38,071 nt of DNA from Candidatus Schmidhempelia bombi str. Bimp (GCF_000471645.3 NZ_AWGA01000036.1:1-38071); one strand, 5' to 3'. Counted from the first letter of the stretch, positions 8,200-17,808 are shown. Translations and numbers: made by a program. The notes: generated by a model from the letters alone, not told the origin.

Positions 8200-9411
8200 T
8201 TATTCATTGGCTAACGGTTTATCAAGCACTGAGGTTTGGCGTGTACCTTGGATCGCTTTAATTTCTGCTTCATAAGCAGTCACATCAGCTTTATTAGCTA
8301 ATAATGAATAGGTTAAGCTAAATTCAACACTCTGTTTTGGCGCCAATTGCGGTACGCGTCCTTGCTGGCGCTCGATAGTGACAGGATAAGCAAAGCTGGT
8401 ACCGGGCTCAAGACCAGTTACATAACCTTGTTTTAAGGTATCGGTGTTTTTCCAAAGGGATAATACTGGCAGCTGATTGATATTGTAAGCAATGCCTGCG
8501 CCTTTATCCCCATCTTTATTCGTTAACATTACTTGGGTTTTGCCTTGTTTATCGGCATAAGGAATAACATTAAACACCATTTCATCAAAATTAGGGGTTG
8601 GCGCTAAATACGTTTGCCATGTTGCTAAGCCAGAAATCGCATAGTGGTTAAATGGAGAGATTTGTTTTACTGGCGCAATAAATCTGGCCCCTTGTTCTAA
8701 AATTGGCGTACCAAAGTTACTGTGGTAAATAATTTGATAATCACGTGGATAATCACTCTGATTAGTTACCGTATCTTTTACAATAAATGAACGACTACCT
8801 GGGGTATAACTTAACGTAGCCCATGTTTCTAACTGACTTTTCTTAAAGGTATTCTCTTTGATTAATCCTTTAACGGTTATGGTATAAGGTGCATAATCAT
8901 TAATATCAACAATTAATTTAGATACAGGGGTATTTGCCGCACGTCCATGCAGGGTATAAACCATATTATCTGCCTTAGTTGCATGACCTGACCACGCAAA
9001 TCCACAACGCACCATCATTTCATTAAAGCCATCAAGCCAGCCTAGTCCACCACGACTTTCTAAATTAATAAAGCTAGGATGGACCACTTCATTTACTGGT
9101 GAATCCCAACCTAAACGAATACCCTCCCCTTCAACGGATAAAATCCCCATACCACGCGTAGGACTTAGTTTAATAATGAAATCACCACTTGTAATGGTAA
9201 TGACTTCACTTCCCGCCTGTTTACCTCCTTTTAGTACATTATTTTGCACAGAGAACGTGGTACTATTAGCAATATTTAAGGTTTGATTAGAAACGTGCCA
9301 ATCACCCACAGCAATCCCTTTTTCGCTATCAGTTAATACAAATTGCTTTGCCATGCCAGAAAATGAAACTAAACTCATGATAATACCCGATACCACTACT
9401 TTTTTTTTCAT
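8200..9411 (-). CDS. Periplasmic aldose-1-epimerase-like protein (DUF4432 family)
   Basis: A 403-residue protein from the ATG at 9411, preferred over an upstream start because AAGGAAG lies 7 bases upstream and it begins a clean signal peptide, MKKKVVVSGIIMSLVSFSGMA, cleaved before KQ. The body has features of the DUF4432 galactose-mutarotase-like superfamily: GMGILSVEGEGIRLGWDSPV, then SRGGLGWLDGFNEMMVRCG, and a late GLEPGTSFAYP segment. Related proteins fold like aldose epimerases, but the substrate is generally unknown. Export to the periplasm suggests action on an extracellular sugar or sugar derivative before uptake, which suits a bacterium with many PTS importers. It is a single gene, convergent with mutS, with no neighbour that reveals the substrate. 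Confidence 0.8.
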   Translation of the reverse strand: MKKKVVVSGIIMSLVSFSGMAKQFVLTDSEKGIAVGDWHVSNQTLNIANSTTFSVQNNVLKGGKQAGSEVITITSGDFIIKLSPTRGMGILSVEGEGIRLGWDSPVNEVVHPSFINLESRGGLGWLDGFNEMMVRCGFAWSGHATKADNMVYTLHGRAANTPVSKLIVDINDYAPYTITVKGLIKENTFKKSQLETWATLSYTPGSRSFIVKDTVTNQSDYPRDYQIIYHSNFGTPILEQGARFIAPVKQISPFNHYAISGLATWQTYLAPTPNFDEMVFNVIPYADKQGKTQVMLTNKDGDKGAGIAYNINQLPVLSLWKNTDTLKQGYVTGLEPGTSFAYPVTIERQQGRVPQLAPKQSVEFSLTYSLLANKADVTAYEAEIKAIQGTRQTSVLDKPLANE

Positions 9412-9868
9412 GCTGTTACTTCCTTTATTTATGAAATAAATTATGTTTGGATCCAATAAAAAAGTGAACAATAAAAAACACGACTAAATAAACGATATAT
9501 TGCAGTAATTTGAATGTGTTAACAATAAACTAGGATTGGTGATGAGAGCTAATTCACACTTATTTTATTTTTGAATAATAAGCAAAGATCAACTCAGTAG
9601 TGGAATTAAATTATACGCAGCGCGGTAATATTAAAAAAGTGTTCTTCTATATTGAGTATATCACTATCTATTGAGCACCTTGTTCTTTAACTGGTGTCGT
9701 TTTTAATTTACGCCAACGAATTACTAACAGTTTAACTAATCATAGTTATAATGGAAAAAAGGATTTGCTTAAAAGGAATAATAAGTCGCCATCACCTATA
9801 CAAAATGTTAGGTATTTAATGATGCAGATATTAGGTAGTTAATAGACTGGGAAAAATCCATATTTTAA
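9412..9868. other. Intergenic region with possible coding debris
   Basis: About 450 bases between the DUF4432 gene and gpmA, both leftward, containing the promoter of the former. On the minus strand, at about 9740-9670, a short frame reads LVKLLVIRWRKLKTTPVKEQ before a stop. It looks like the C-terminal end of a lost membrane protein, but there is a stop immediately before it and too little remains to name a family. Confidence 0.3.
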
Positions 9869-9917
9869 AGCGATAAAAATAGGCGAAACTTATACTTATC
9901 CGCCTACTTTTATCGCT
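9869..9917 (-). terminator. Terminator hairpin after gpmA
   Basis: AGCGATAAAAATAGGCG (9869-9885) and CGCCTACTTTTATCGCT (9901-9917) form a 17-base stem with one mismatch, 19 bases past the gpmA stop. An A/T-rich tail follows on the minus strand. Confidence 0.75.
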
Positions 9918-9935
9918 GTTATATAATGCTAACGC

Positions 9936-10691
9936 TTAGCCTTTACTTTTCCCTTGATTTGCTACCGCAGCCGCTTTTGCAGCAATGGCTTCAGCATCAC
10001 CAAGGTAATAGTGTTTAATAACCTGCATATTATCATCAAATTCATAGACCAATGGTACCCCCGTTGGAATATTTAAGTCGATAATATCGTCATCACTAAT
10101 ATTATCCAAATATTTCACTAAAGCACGTAACGAATTACCATGCGCAGCAATAATCACTCGTTCACCACTAACGACACGTGGTTTAATCGTTGATTGCCAG
10201 TAAGGAATAACACGATCAATGGTTAACGCTAAACTTTCGGTTAATGGTAATTGGTTATCAGATAAACCCTTATAACGTAAATCATGCCCTGGGTAACGTT
10301 TATCCTCTTTGGTAAGTGCTGGTGGCGTAATAGCAAAACCACGGCGCCATAATTTAACCTGATCATCACCATATTTATCTGCGGTTTCAGCTTTATTTAA
10401 ACCTTGTAGCGCGCCATAATGACGCTCATTAAGTTTCCATGATTTTTCTACTGGTAACCATGGTTGATCTAATTCATCTAAGACGTGCCATAGCGTATGA
10501 ATTGCCCGTTTTAACACTGATGTATAAGCAAAATCGAACTCAAATCCTGCTTGTTTTAGTAAACGCCCCGCTTCCGCTGCTTCACCACGCCCTTTATCGG
10601 ATAGATCAACATCTGTCCAACCGGTAAAACGGTTTTCTTGATTCCAGATACTTTCACCATGTCTAACCAAGACTAATTTTTTTACAGCCAT
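9936..10691 (-). CDS. gpmA: 2,3-bisphosphoglycerate-dependent phosphoglycerate mutase
   Basis: A 251-residue cytosolic glycolytic enzyme that interconverts 3- and 2-phosphoglycerate. The phosphohistidine motif LVRHGES is at the N-terminus with His11, followed by NRFTGW. The family-specific [16 protein letters not shown] lies near residue 90, and the second catalytic His is in [14 protein letters not shown] near 185. All active-site residues are present and the length matches the E. coli enzyme (250). The ATG is preceded by AAGGAG 7 bases upstream. The Ala/Lys-rich tail is unremarkable. It is followed by its own terminator hairpin and appears to be a single-gene unit, with nlpD next upstream on the same strand across a 73-base gap. 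Confidence 0.97.
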   Translation of the reverse strand: MAVKKLVLVRHGESIWNQENRFTGWTDVDLSDKGRGEAAEAGRLLKQAGFEFDFAYTSVLKRAIHTLWHVLDELDQPWLPVEKSWKLNERHYGALQGLNKAETADKYGDDQVKLWRRGFAITPPALTKEDKRYPGHDLRYKGLSDNQLPLTESLALTIDRVIPYWQSTIKPRVVSGERVIIAAHGNSLRALVKYLDNISDDDIIDLNIPTGVPLVYEFDDNMQVIKHYYLGDAEAIAAKAAAVANQGKSKG

Positions 10692-10764
10692 TGAATGCTC
10701 CTTTATAAAAGTATAAAACTAAATGGGTTGATCAGGACATTCTCACATTGTTACCCTATATTTA

Positions 10765-12003
10765 TTATTGTTTTGGTAAATATTTTATTGGATCAACAGA
10801 TTTCGCTTTGTAACGAATTTCAAAGTGTAAGCGCACCGATGAGGTACCCGTCTTACCCATCGTCGCAATTTGTTGCCCTACTTTCACATCTTGTTGCTCT
10901 TTAACTAAAATATTTTGGTTATTGGCATAAGCGGTTAAGTAATCATCATTATGCTTAATAATGATTAAGTTACCATAACCAGGTAGCGCATTACCCGCAT
11001 AAACCACTCGTCCACTTGCCGCTGCCATCACTTTATCGCCTAAGGAACCACTGATATCAATCCCTTTAGTCGCGTTAGAGAATTTTTCAATAACCCGTCC
11101 GCGAGCCGGCCAGCGCCAAGCAATATTGGTGGTTGCTTTCCCTTGAGTGGTTGTCGCTGTTGATGAGGTGGTGGTCGATGTTGTATTTGACATCTTTTTG
11201 CCACCCGAAGTCGTGGTAGTGGTGGTTGTTACGGTCGTGGTTGTGCTGTTCTTGGTGTTTGAGCTAGCCGGCGGTGCAGTAATAATAGGTTGTTTAATCA
11301 CTGGTTTGGATGCCGATTGTGTTTTTGCAGTAGTAGTAGGATCTGTTTTGGGTACTGGTTTAACCACTGTAGTTTTAGTTGAATTAATCGAAGTAGTAGG
11401 TAATGTTTCTTTTTTCGGCGGTGTTACGGTTGATGTCGTAGTTTGTTGGGTTACCACAACGGTAGTGTTGCCAGACACATCTAATATTTGACCAATTCTT
11501 AAGTCATACGGCTCTTTAATATTATTACGAGCTGCTAAAGCGCGATAATCATTACCAGTAATCCACGCAATATAAAATAAAGTATCGCCTTTTTTTACTG
11601 TATAGGAATCACCTTGATATCCACCTTTAGGAATTTCATCATAATTACGTTGATAAACCACTTGATTTTCAGAGGTGGTTACCACCGTATTCTCACCTTG
11701 CTCATTTTGGGTAGTTGAGGTTTTTGTCAATATGTTGTTTTCAGAGACATCATCATGTGTGTTGTCATCTAAGTGACGAATTTGAATATTAAAAGGACGA
11801 TTCTGATAATCATAAGATTCTTGGTATTGTGATTCAGTGTTCACAACAACCGGTTTACTCTTTATTGTTTGCGCTTTATCAGAAATATCTTGCACTTTTG
11901 CAGGATGTGTCTGCGTGCATGCCATTAAAGATAAACTTAATGAACTTAACGCTAAAGCATTGGTCCACTTTTTTCGCGCTATTTTATCAAATAAAACTGA
12001 CAT
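10765..12003 (-). CDS. nlpD: Murein hydrolase activator lipoprotein NlpD
   Basis: A 412-residue outer-membrane lipoprotein that activates AmiC-type amidases at the division septum. The start chosen is the ATG at 12003, with GGGAG 5 bases upstream, not the ATG five codons earlier, which lacks a ribosome site. The signal ends in LSLSLMAC with the lipobox Cys. A LysM domain ([20 protein letters not shown]) near residue 135 binds peptidoglycan. It is followed by a very long Thr/Ser-rich linker and a C-terminal LytM/M23 domain ([32 protein letters not shown]). As in E. coli NlpD, the first zinc-binding His is replaced (KGIDI instead of HxGxD), so the domain should regulate rather than cut. The low-complexity linker encoded by ACN repeats could vary in length by slippage. 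Confidence 0.93.
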   Translation of the reverse strand: MSVLFDKIARKKWTNALALSSLSLSLMACTQTHPAKVQDISDKAQTIKSKPVVVNTESQYQESYDYQNRPFNIQIRHLDDNTHDDVSENNILTKTSTTQNEQGENTVVTTSENQVVYQRNYDEIPKGGYQGDSYTVKKGDTLFYIAWITGNDYRALAARNNIKEPYDLRIGQILDVSGNTTVVVTQQTTTSTVTPPKKETLPTTSINSTKTTVVKPVPKTDPTTTAKTQSASKPVIKQPIITAPPASSNTKNSTTTTVTTTTTTTSGGKKMSNTTSTTTSSTATTTQGKATTNIAWRWPARGRVIEKFSNATKGIDISGSLGDKVMAAASGRVVYAGNALPGYGNLIIIKHNDDYLTAYANNQNILVKEQQDVKVGQQIATMGKTGTSSVRLHFEIRYKAKSVDPIKYLPKQ

Positions 12004-12132
12004 AGGTCTCCCCACCATAAATCATTAGATAATCAGAAATAAATAAAACTGTCTATTCTATACAATATTAAATGTGTTGACTAATTTTATTATGCGATAT
12101 ACTGTTAATTTTATTATACTATCAACTATTTT

Positions 12133-12158
12133 AAAAAATAGGTTTATCCCTATTTTTT
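12133..12158. repeat. Inverted repeat between divergent nlpD and rsmI
   Basis: AAAAAATAGG (12133-12142) and CCTATTTTTT (12149-12158) are perfect 10-base arms around a 6-base loop. It lies in the 313-base gap (12004-12316) between two genes that diverge from it. It is terminator-shaped on both strands but follows no gene, so it may mark a lost gene or act as a 5'-UTR hairpin. The rest of the gap should hold both promoters; I cannot place them securely. Confidence 0.5.
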
Positions 12159-12316
12159 ATTTATATCTATACGATAGATGATCTATTACTATCGTTAATA
12201 GACGTAAGTAATCGAATTATAATAGACGTTGTGGGTAAAAAGCGATAATTTATTCATCTATCCTACCCATTCGGCCCAATACTTTTAACTCAACAGCAAA
12301 GATAGCTATATTTATT

Positions 12317-13189
12317 ATGTCAACATCCATTCAAGAGATTATACCTTCAACATTATATATTGTTGCAACACCTATAGGTAATTTAGCCGATATTAGCCAA
12401 CGCGCAATTGACGTATTAAAACAGGTCGATTTAATTGCTGCCGAAGATACGCGTCATACAGGACTGCTGCTACAACAGTTATTAATTAATGGTAAATTAT
12501 TTTCCTTACATGATCATAATGAGCAGCAAAAAGCACATCAGTTGATTGCAAAGCTTAAAGCAGGTTTATCTATTGCACTGGTTTCTGATGCGGGTACGCC
12601 ACTGATCAATGATCCAGGCTATCATTTAGTAAGACAATGTCATCAACAAGGAATTAAAGTTGTCCCAATTCCAGGAGCTTGCGCTGCTATTACCGCACTA
12701 TGCGCGGCAGGTATTGCTTCAGATCGTTTTATTTATGAAGGATTTTTGCCGGCTAAAACTAAAGCTCGTCAAGATAAATTAACTTCACTAGCTCAAGAAC
12801 CTCGAACGCTAATTTTTTATGAGTCCACGCATAGATTGATTGATACGTTACAAGATATTGCCCATTGCTTTGGTGCCGATCGCTATATAGTTTTAGCCAA
12901 AGAATTAACTAAAACATGGGAAACCATTATTGGTTTGCCTGTGAAAGCGTTACTGGCTTGGCTAGCTGATGATGAATATCGCCATAAAGGTGAATTCGTA
13001 TTAATTATTGAAGGGTATCAAAAACAGGAACATGAACAGTTAGATCCCAAGGTATTATCTACATTGACCCTATTGATGCAAGAGTTACCTATTAAAAAAG
13101 CGGCTGCATTAACCGCTGAAATTTATAATTTGAAGAAAAATCAATTATATAAATTAGCGTTGGAACGACAGGAAAGGGACAATAAGTAA
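12317..13189 (+). CDS. rsmI: 16S rRNA (cytidine1402-2'-O)-methyltransferase RsmI
   Basis: A 290-residue tetrapyrrole-methylase-fold SAM enzyme that 2'-O-methylates C1402 of 16S rRNA in the decoding centre. The N-terminal signature [18 protein letters not shown] is near residue 12 and [13 protein letters not shown] near 40. The SAM-site loop [17 protein letters not shown] is near 93, and [17 protein letters not shown] near 118. [14 protein letters not shown] and [12 protein letters not shown] follow. Length and motif order are those of the E. coli protein. The start agrees with the family, although the ribosome site is weak. It is divergent from nlpD and appears to be a single gene. No alternative family is plausible. 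Confidence 0.96.
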   Translation: MSTSIQEIIPSTLYIVATPIGNLADISQRAIDVLKQVDLIAAEDTRHTGLLLQQLLINGKLFSLHDHNEQQKAHQLIAKLKAGLSIALVSDAGTPLINDPGYHLVRQCHQQGIKVVPIPGACAAITALCAAGIASDRFIYEGFLPAKTKARQDKLTSLAQEPRTLIFYESTHRLIDTLQDIAHCFGADRYIVLAKELTKTWETIIGLPVKALLAWLADDEYRHKGEFVLIIEGYQKQEHEQLDPKVLSTLTLLMQELPIKKAAALTAEIYNLKKNQLYKLALERQERDNK

Positions 13190-13319
13190 CAGACCAACAA
13201 TATAGAAATCGTCCTAATATAGGTATTGATTAAAAATAATCAAATCACATCCTTAGAAGAGAATAGGATGCCTAATGCCAAATAACGCGTAAAGGGAAAC
13301 GATAAAATAAATTGCCTAA

Positions 13320-13399
13320 GGGGTAGATTAGGAGTTAAAGTTCTCAAAGAAAATAAGCTACCCCATTATCTGTAGTATATCTATATAAATAGTAGCTTA
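13320..13399. repeat. Overlapping alternative inverted repeats between rsmI and rlhA
   Basis: GGGGTAG (13320-13326) is complementary to CTACCCC (13358-13364). TAAGCTAC (13354-13361) is complementary to GTAGCTTA (13392-13399). The two hairpins share bases 13358-13361 and cannot form together. The element lies between two convergent genes, where a terminator is expected, but neither hairpin has a clear T tail. Confidence 0.35.
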
Positions 13400-13474
13400 T
13401 TAATACAGATATACTGCTATTGATCATTATGAATCAATGCCCAAAACAAATCGATGCTATCGATAAGATAGTGG

Positions 13475-15409
13475 TTAATCATCACGATTTAACAAAATCA
13501 ATTGGCTACCAGCAAGAGGCGATTTTAAAATATGTGATTTAATTTTACCCCAGACTTGCATTTCACAAGCACGACAATTAAATTTTAAAGTTAATATTTC
13601 ATCGTTATGCACAAGCTGCATGGGTGTGGCTTTCGTTTTAACGCCAGTTACCCCTTTAGCTTGTTTTGGACAAAGATTAAAGGCAAAACGCAAACAATGT
13701 TTTGTGATCATCACTGGCGCTTCATCCTTGACTTGATGTGCTTCATAAGCCGCTTCAATCATTGTTACGCCAAAACGCTGATAAAATTCACGCGCTTTAT
13801 GATTATAAACATTATCTAAATAAGTCAGCTGCGTTGCTGGATAAATCGGTGCCGGTTCAGCTATTGGTCGACGTTTAGCTCGCGGATAAGCAGCCAGTCG
13901 AGCCATAGTTAAAGCATCAATCACATCGCGTCGTAACTGATTAAAAGCGGCATTAGGCACAAAATAAACAGCGGATAATTCAATCTTAATTGTCAATGCG
14001 AAGTAGTCCGTTTGTCCCAACTTTTCCAGACTCATATGGTAATTATTAATGGTTTTATCGGGCTGATGTGCCAAACTAAATTCACCATCTAAGCGTTGGC
14101 TGACAGCAACACCTTCTTCGCTCGTCGCATGTAAACACAGCCCTAATTTATCGCTGGTTAATTGAAAATGGACACCGATACGTCTTTCGCTTGATGATTT
14201 TGTTAAACTTTGTTGCCATTGATGATCAAGATTACGATTTAATGGATGATTGGGCCGTAATTTAAATAATTCCATTGGCATTTCATTAGGATAAATACGA
14301 TAACGTCCATTCGCTATTTTTTCAATTTTATTCGCTCTAAAACCGACAATATCACGTTTGACCAGGACATTTAACCCGTCACCATTAGCCAAAACGGCTT
14401 TACTGGCAACGTCGAGTGAATCTTTATTCACTTTCAACACTTCACCGATAGTCAAACCAATAAATTTAGGTGAGTCAAACGCCCCAATATCAATTTTTCG
14501 TCCATTAACAAAATAGTCTGTACTTCCTCGATGAAATGTTTTTTGTGGATTTGGAATAAACTGATAAGTTGTGCGTCCACTCGATCCTGCACGCAAATCA
14601 CTACGCTTTGCTAAAATTTGATCTAATTTTTGGCGATAATGCGCAGTAATATTTTTTACGTAAGCCATGTCTTTATAACGCCCTTCAATTTTGAAAGAGC
14701 GCACCCCTGCCTCAATTAATGGTAATAAATTAGCGGTTTGATTATTATCTTTCATCGATAATAAGTGCTTTTCATAGGCAACCACCCGACCTTGATCATC
14801 TTTCAACGTATAGGGCAATCGACAGGCTTGCGAACAATCACCACGATTAGCACTACGACCAGTTTGGGCATGAGAAATATAGCATTGTCCAGAAAAAGCG
14901 ACACACAGTGCTCCGTGAATAAAGAACTCAATCTTTGCAGATACCTGCTGACTAATTTGCATAACATCAGTTAAATTGAGCTCTCTGGCTAATACCATTT
15001 GCGAAAAACCAACATCAGCTAGAAACTTAGCCTTTTCTGGTGTACGAATATCCATTTGCGTACTCGCATGCAGATCAATCGGCGGAATATCCAAAGCCAT
15101 AATCCCCATATCTTGCACGATGAGCGCATCTACGCCCGCCTCATAAAGTTGATGGATCAACAAACGAGCTGGCTCTAGTTCATCATCATGTAAAATAGTA
15201 TTTAATGTCACAAACACTTTGGCATAATAACGATGTGCAAAACTGACCAACTTGGCAATATCTTCAACACGATTACCCGCATTGTGACGTGCGCCAAAAC
15301 TTGGACCACCGATATAAACGGCATCGGCACCATGTAAAATCGCTTCGCGAGCGATCTCAACGTCGCGTGCAGGACTTAGTAATTCTAATTGATTTGATAA
15401 TTGATACAT
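13475..15409 (-). CDS. rlhA: 23S rRNA 5-hydroxycytidine (C2501) synthase, peptidase U32 family
   Basis: A 644-residue protein of the U32 'peptidase-like' family, close in length to E. coli RlhA (YdcP), which hydroxylates C2501 of 23S rRNA. The N-terminus is LELLSPARDVEIAREAILHG, followed by GADAVYIGGPSFGARHNAGN. The four cysteines expected to hold an iron-sulfur cluster are C169, C176, C192 and C196, within CVAFSGQCYISH and NRGDCSQACRLPY. The next signature is SFKIEGRYKDMAYVKNITAH. A long C-terminal extension with a further Cys pair (CRACEMQVW) separates RlhA from the shorter tRNA enzyme TrhP (about 450 residues), which is why I prefer rlhA. The start matches the family, but the ribosome site is poor. 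It is leftward, with no operon partner. Confidence 0.92.
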   Translation of the reverse strand: MYQLSNQLELLSPARDVEIAREAILHGADAVYIGGPSFGARHNAGNRVEDIAKLVSFAHRYYAKVFVTLNTILHDDELEPARLLIHQLYEAGVDALIVQDMGIMALDIPPIDLHASTQMDIRTPEKAKFLADVGFSQMVLARELNLTDVMQISQQVSAKIEFFIHGALCVAFSGQCYISHAQTGRSANRGDCSQACRLPYTLKDDQGRVVAYEKHLLSMKDNNQTANLLPLIEAGVRSFKIEGRYKDMAYVKNITAHYRQKLDQILAKRSDLRAGSSGRTTYQFIPNPQKTFHRGSTDYFVNGRKIDIGAFDSPKFIGLTIGEVLKVNKDSLDVASKAVLANGDGLNVLVKRDIVGFRANKIEKIANGRYRIYPNEMPMELFKLRPNHPLNRNLDHQWQQSLTKSSSERRIGVHFQLTSDKLGLCLHATSEEGVAVSQRLDGEFSLAHQPDKTINNYHMSLEKLGQTDYFALTIKIELSAVYFVPNAAFNQLRRDVIDALTMARLAAYPRAKRRPIAEPAPIYPATQLTYLDNVYNHKAREFYQRFGVTMIEAAYEAHQVKDEAPVMITKHCLRFAFNLCPKQAKGVTGVKTKATPMQLVHNDEILTLKFNCRACEMQVWGKIKSHILKSPLAGSQLILLNRDD

Positions 15410-15501
15410 AAATGTTTGGCCACAGTTAAAAATAGACTATTTTATTGATTTAAATGAAAATTAGTAACCCGCTATTATAACCGAAAGCTTTCAAGAGTGT
15501 T

Positions 15502-15532
15502 ATAAAAATACGGTTGCCTTTAAATTAACCGT
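15502..15532 (-). terminator. Terminator after ygfX
   Basis: On the minus strand ACGGTT (15532-15527) pairs with AACCGT (15515-15510), followed by ATTTTTAT. It lies 27 bases past the ygfX stop. Confidence 0.6.
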
Positions 15533-15558
15533 CAATCAATAGAATAACCTGAATTCCA

Positions 15559-15960
15559 TTACTTAAAGAAGTTATGTAATCGATAACATAAAGACCGCCA
15601 TTCTGATCTTGGCAATTGATCGTAAACTAAACATAATGTTATATATCGGCGATTACGTAATGATTGTAAATTAAGCACGATAGCAAACTGAAGCATAAGT
15701 GGCGGTCGATACAGTTGCCAACGTTGTTTATGCCAGTAAATCTGTCGCTTATCATGAATTAGCACAATATCGCCATATAAAGATCGAAGAGATTGATAAC
15801 TACGCCTAAACTCCCAATAGCTTATAATCACCACCAGAGCGATTCCCCATAGCCATTGATTAGCAATAAATTGATCAATTAATAATAGAGCTAAAATCAG
15901 ATAAAACGCTGCCATGCATTTAATAAGAAAATAAGATGGTTTTAAAACCGTCTGCCACAT
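15559..15960 (-). CDS. ygfX: YgfX/CptA-family inner-membrane protein
   Basis: A 133-residue small membrane protein. The ATG at 15960 (MWQTVLKPSYFLIKC) is preferred over a TTG 12 codons upstream because the length then matches E. coli YgfX (135). An AAGG lies 9 bases upstream. Two hydrophobic segments sit at about residues 12-50 (MAAFYLILALLLIDQ and WLWGIALVVIISYW). They are followed by a cytoplasmic domain with GDIVLIHDKRQIYWHKQRW and a closing SEWRSLCYRLHNFF, which parallels the E. coli protein. In enterobacteria ygfX follows sdhE and is reported to affect cytoskeletal proteins and prodigiosin. Here sdhE is missing, but ygfZ, another member of that neighbourhood, lies divergent next door, which supports the assignment. 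Confidence 0.75.
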   Translation of the reverse strand: MWQTVLKPSYFLIKCMAAFYLILALLLIDQFIANQWLWGIALVVIISYWEFRRSYQSLRSLYGDIVLIHDKRQIYWHKQRWQLYRPPLMLQFAIVLNLQSLRNRRYITLCLVYDQLPRSEWRSLCYRLHNFFK

Positions 15961-16189
15961 TCTCTTTAACCTTAACAAAATGTTATTCAGTAGCAATACT
16001 TCGTTCTTGGCTACTCTATTATCTCATATTAATATGATAAACTAACATTTATGATTCATTGATAAATCAGTAATTATTTTACGTAGTAGTAATAAAAAAG
16101 AAGGTTCCTTTTTCTTTTTTTCATTAAATATGACAATATCACTATTTGATTTATTAAATAAATATTATTAATAGCATATCAGGTTAATT

Positions 16190-17131
16190 ATGAATATATC
16201 TCTTGCTTACGATCTTCCTTTTTGTTTTATGCGGCTTGATAATTGGCAGCTAGTTACTGTCTCAGGTAAAGATAACCGATCTTATTTACAGGGACAGTTA
16301 ACTAATGATATCAGCCAGCTAGATCAAGACCATTTTATGTTTGCTGCCCATTGTGACCCAAGTGGTAAAGTGCTAAGCAATTTATGCTTATTCCAGCAAA
16401 ATGAACAGATTAATTACCTATTGCGCAATAGCGTAGCCGTTGCACAAATTGCTGACTTAAAAAAATATGCAGTATTTTCGAAAGTAAATATTCAATTAGA
16501 CAATAGTAATCAATTGTTAGGGGTTGCCGGTAACCATTGTGAACAACGATTAACAGCACTATTAGGCGATATACCAACGACGTCACATTCGGTTATGGCT
16601 TTAGATGGATTGACTATTCTCCGTTTTGAGGCGCCACAACCCCGTTTTATTTTGATTGGTTTACCTGAAAAAATAGCTGATTTACAGCAAAAATTAAGCC
16701 AACAAGGTGCTATTGAAAAAACAGATGAACAATGGCTTGCTCTAGATATAGAAGCGAATTACGCCATTATAGACAACCACTATTTTATGCAATTTTTACC
16801 GCAAGCACTGGGATTAGAAAAGATTGAAGCGATTAGTTTCAAAAAAGGGTGTTATCGAGGTCAAGAAATGGTGGCAAGGGCCCAATACCGCGGTGCCAAT
16901 AAACGTAGTTTATTTCATCTAATTGGAGAAAGTCCAGCCTTACCTGAAGTAGGAAGCAGTTTAGAATTAGCCTTAGGTGACAATTGGCGACAAACAGGTA
17001 ACGTGCTGGCAACTGTACGTCTAGCAGATAACCGTATTTTAGTTCAACTAGTGCTAAATAATGATATATCTATCACGGATAAATTTAGAGTACTTGGTAG
17101 CCCAGAAAGCCAGTTACAGATATATGAATAA
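16190..17131 (+). CDS. ygfZ: tRNA-modifying protein YgfZ (folate-binding, Fe-S maintenance)
   Basis: A 313-residue GcvT-fold protein that uses tetrahydrofolate to support iron-sulfur enzymes such as the tRNA thiomethylase MiaB. The hallmark FKKGCYRGQEMVARAQYRG is present with the key Cys221. Upstream motifs include SYLQGQLTNDISQL and FAAHCDPSGKVLSN, which fit the folate-binding fold. The ATG has AGG about 6 bases upstream. The 3' end overlaps the start of the atl gene by 8 bases, so the two are co-translated. E. coli YgfZ is 326 residues, so this is a normal length. It is divergent from ygfX, as in the classic ygfZ-sdhE-ygfX neighbourhood minus sdhE. Confidence 0.95.
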   Translation: MNISLAYDLPFCFMRLDNWQLVTVSGKDNRSYLQGQLTNDISQLDQDHFMFAAHCDPSGKVLSNLCLFQQNEQINYLLRNSVAVAQIADLKKYAVFSKVNIQLDNSNQLLGVAGNHCEQRLTALLGDIPTTSHSVMALDGLTILRFEAPQPRFILIGLPEKIADLQQKLSQQGAIEKTDEQWLALDIEANYAIIDNHYFMQFLPQALGLEKIEAISFKKGCYRGQEMVARAQYRGANKRSLFHLIGESPALPEVGSSLELALGDNWRQTGNVLATVRLADNRILVQLVLNNDISITDKFRVLGSPESQLQIYE

Positions 17132-17426
17132 TCAACTTGATAAAGCCTATCGCATTTATACAGTGATTGCAGCGATCCCTTACGGCAATGTCATCAGTTA
17201 TGGGGACGTTGCCCGATTAGCCGGATTACCTCGCGGCGCACGATTAGTCGGTTGGGTGCTTAAAAAGCTACCTGAAGAGACTCAACTACCTTGGCATCGA
17301 GTAGTAAATGCGCAAGGGAAACTAATTAGCCACAATCAACAGCAGCGACAACGATTATTATCTGAAGGTATTACCTTTAAATCAAATGGCCATGTTGATT
17401 TAAAATTGTATGGTTGGATTCCTTAA
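17124..17426 (+). CDS. Alkyltransferase-like protein (Atl/YbaZ type)
   Basis: A 100-residue protein homologous to the DNA-binding domain of O6-alkylguanine transferases. The start at 17124 (MNNQLDKAYRIYTVIAAIPY) overlaps the ygfZ stop; a longer frame upstream is only read-through of ygfZ in another frame. The HTH region is GNVISYGDVARLAGLPRGAR with the intercalating Arg. The active-site motif is LPWHRVVN, where Trp57 replaces the acceptor Cys of PCHRV. Proteins with this change cannot accept alkyl groups. They flip and bind O6-alkylguanine and pass the lesion to nucleotide excision repair. Overlap with ygfZ implies translational coupling, an unusual pairing of a DNA-damage sensor with an Fe-S/tRNA factor. 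E. coli YbaZ is of similar size. Confidence 0.92.
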   Translation: MNNQLDKAYRIYTVIAAIPYGNVISYGDVARLAGLPRGARLVGWVLKKLPEETQLPWHRVVNAQGKLISHNQQQRQRLLSEGITFKSNGHVDLKLYGWIP

Positions 17427-17430
17427 TATA

Positions 17431-17470
17431 ATATGTTCACACTTTTTGGTTCTAAAAAGTGTGAACATAT
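17431..17470. repeat. Long perfect palindromic hairpin (dispersed repeat)
   Basis: ATATGTTCACACTTTTT (17431-17447), loop GGTTCT, then AAAAAGTGTGAACATAT (17454-17470): two perfect 17-base arms, 4 bases after the atl stop. The A and T runs face the loop, the reverse of a standard terminator. The sequence closely resembles the half palindrome at 1-27. The remaining bases to 17808 hold no gene and must contain the citG promoter. Confidence 0.7.
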
Positions 17471-17808
17471 CAGCTGACATAACATTGTCTATCAAGGGGA
17501 TAAAACTAAAATTATAGATTGGGATTATGATAACAGCGAGAACAAATTAATATTTTCTGCTACGTCTTTAATAAGATTAAATCTACGTTTATTTCTCTGA
17601 ATAAGATAAATTGGTATGGTTAGTTGTATAATGTTTTAAATAAGATAGCGCCTATTATATATAGACATAGTCAACCTCAATTATCTGGAAATAGCCAATC
17701 TTTTTCTTTCTCCCTTTAATCGATTCCCATCATTTATAGATTAAATTGGTCTTAATAACAATTATCTGTTATATTTTTCTTGATTAAACAATTTGTTATG
17801 GTTTTTAT

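Noticed and set aside
11147-11491. Open frame on the plus strand with extreme Val content
   Set aside because: It is the shadow of the Thr/Ser-rich linker of nlpD read on the opposite strand; it has no ribosome site and no family features.
16095-16120. AAAAAGAAGG / CCTTTTTCTTT as a terminator before ygfZ
   Set aside because: Pairing requires a bulge in purely A/T-rich arms and no gene ends there.
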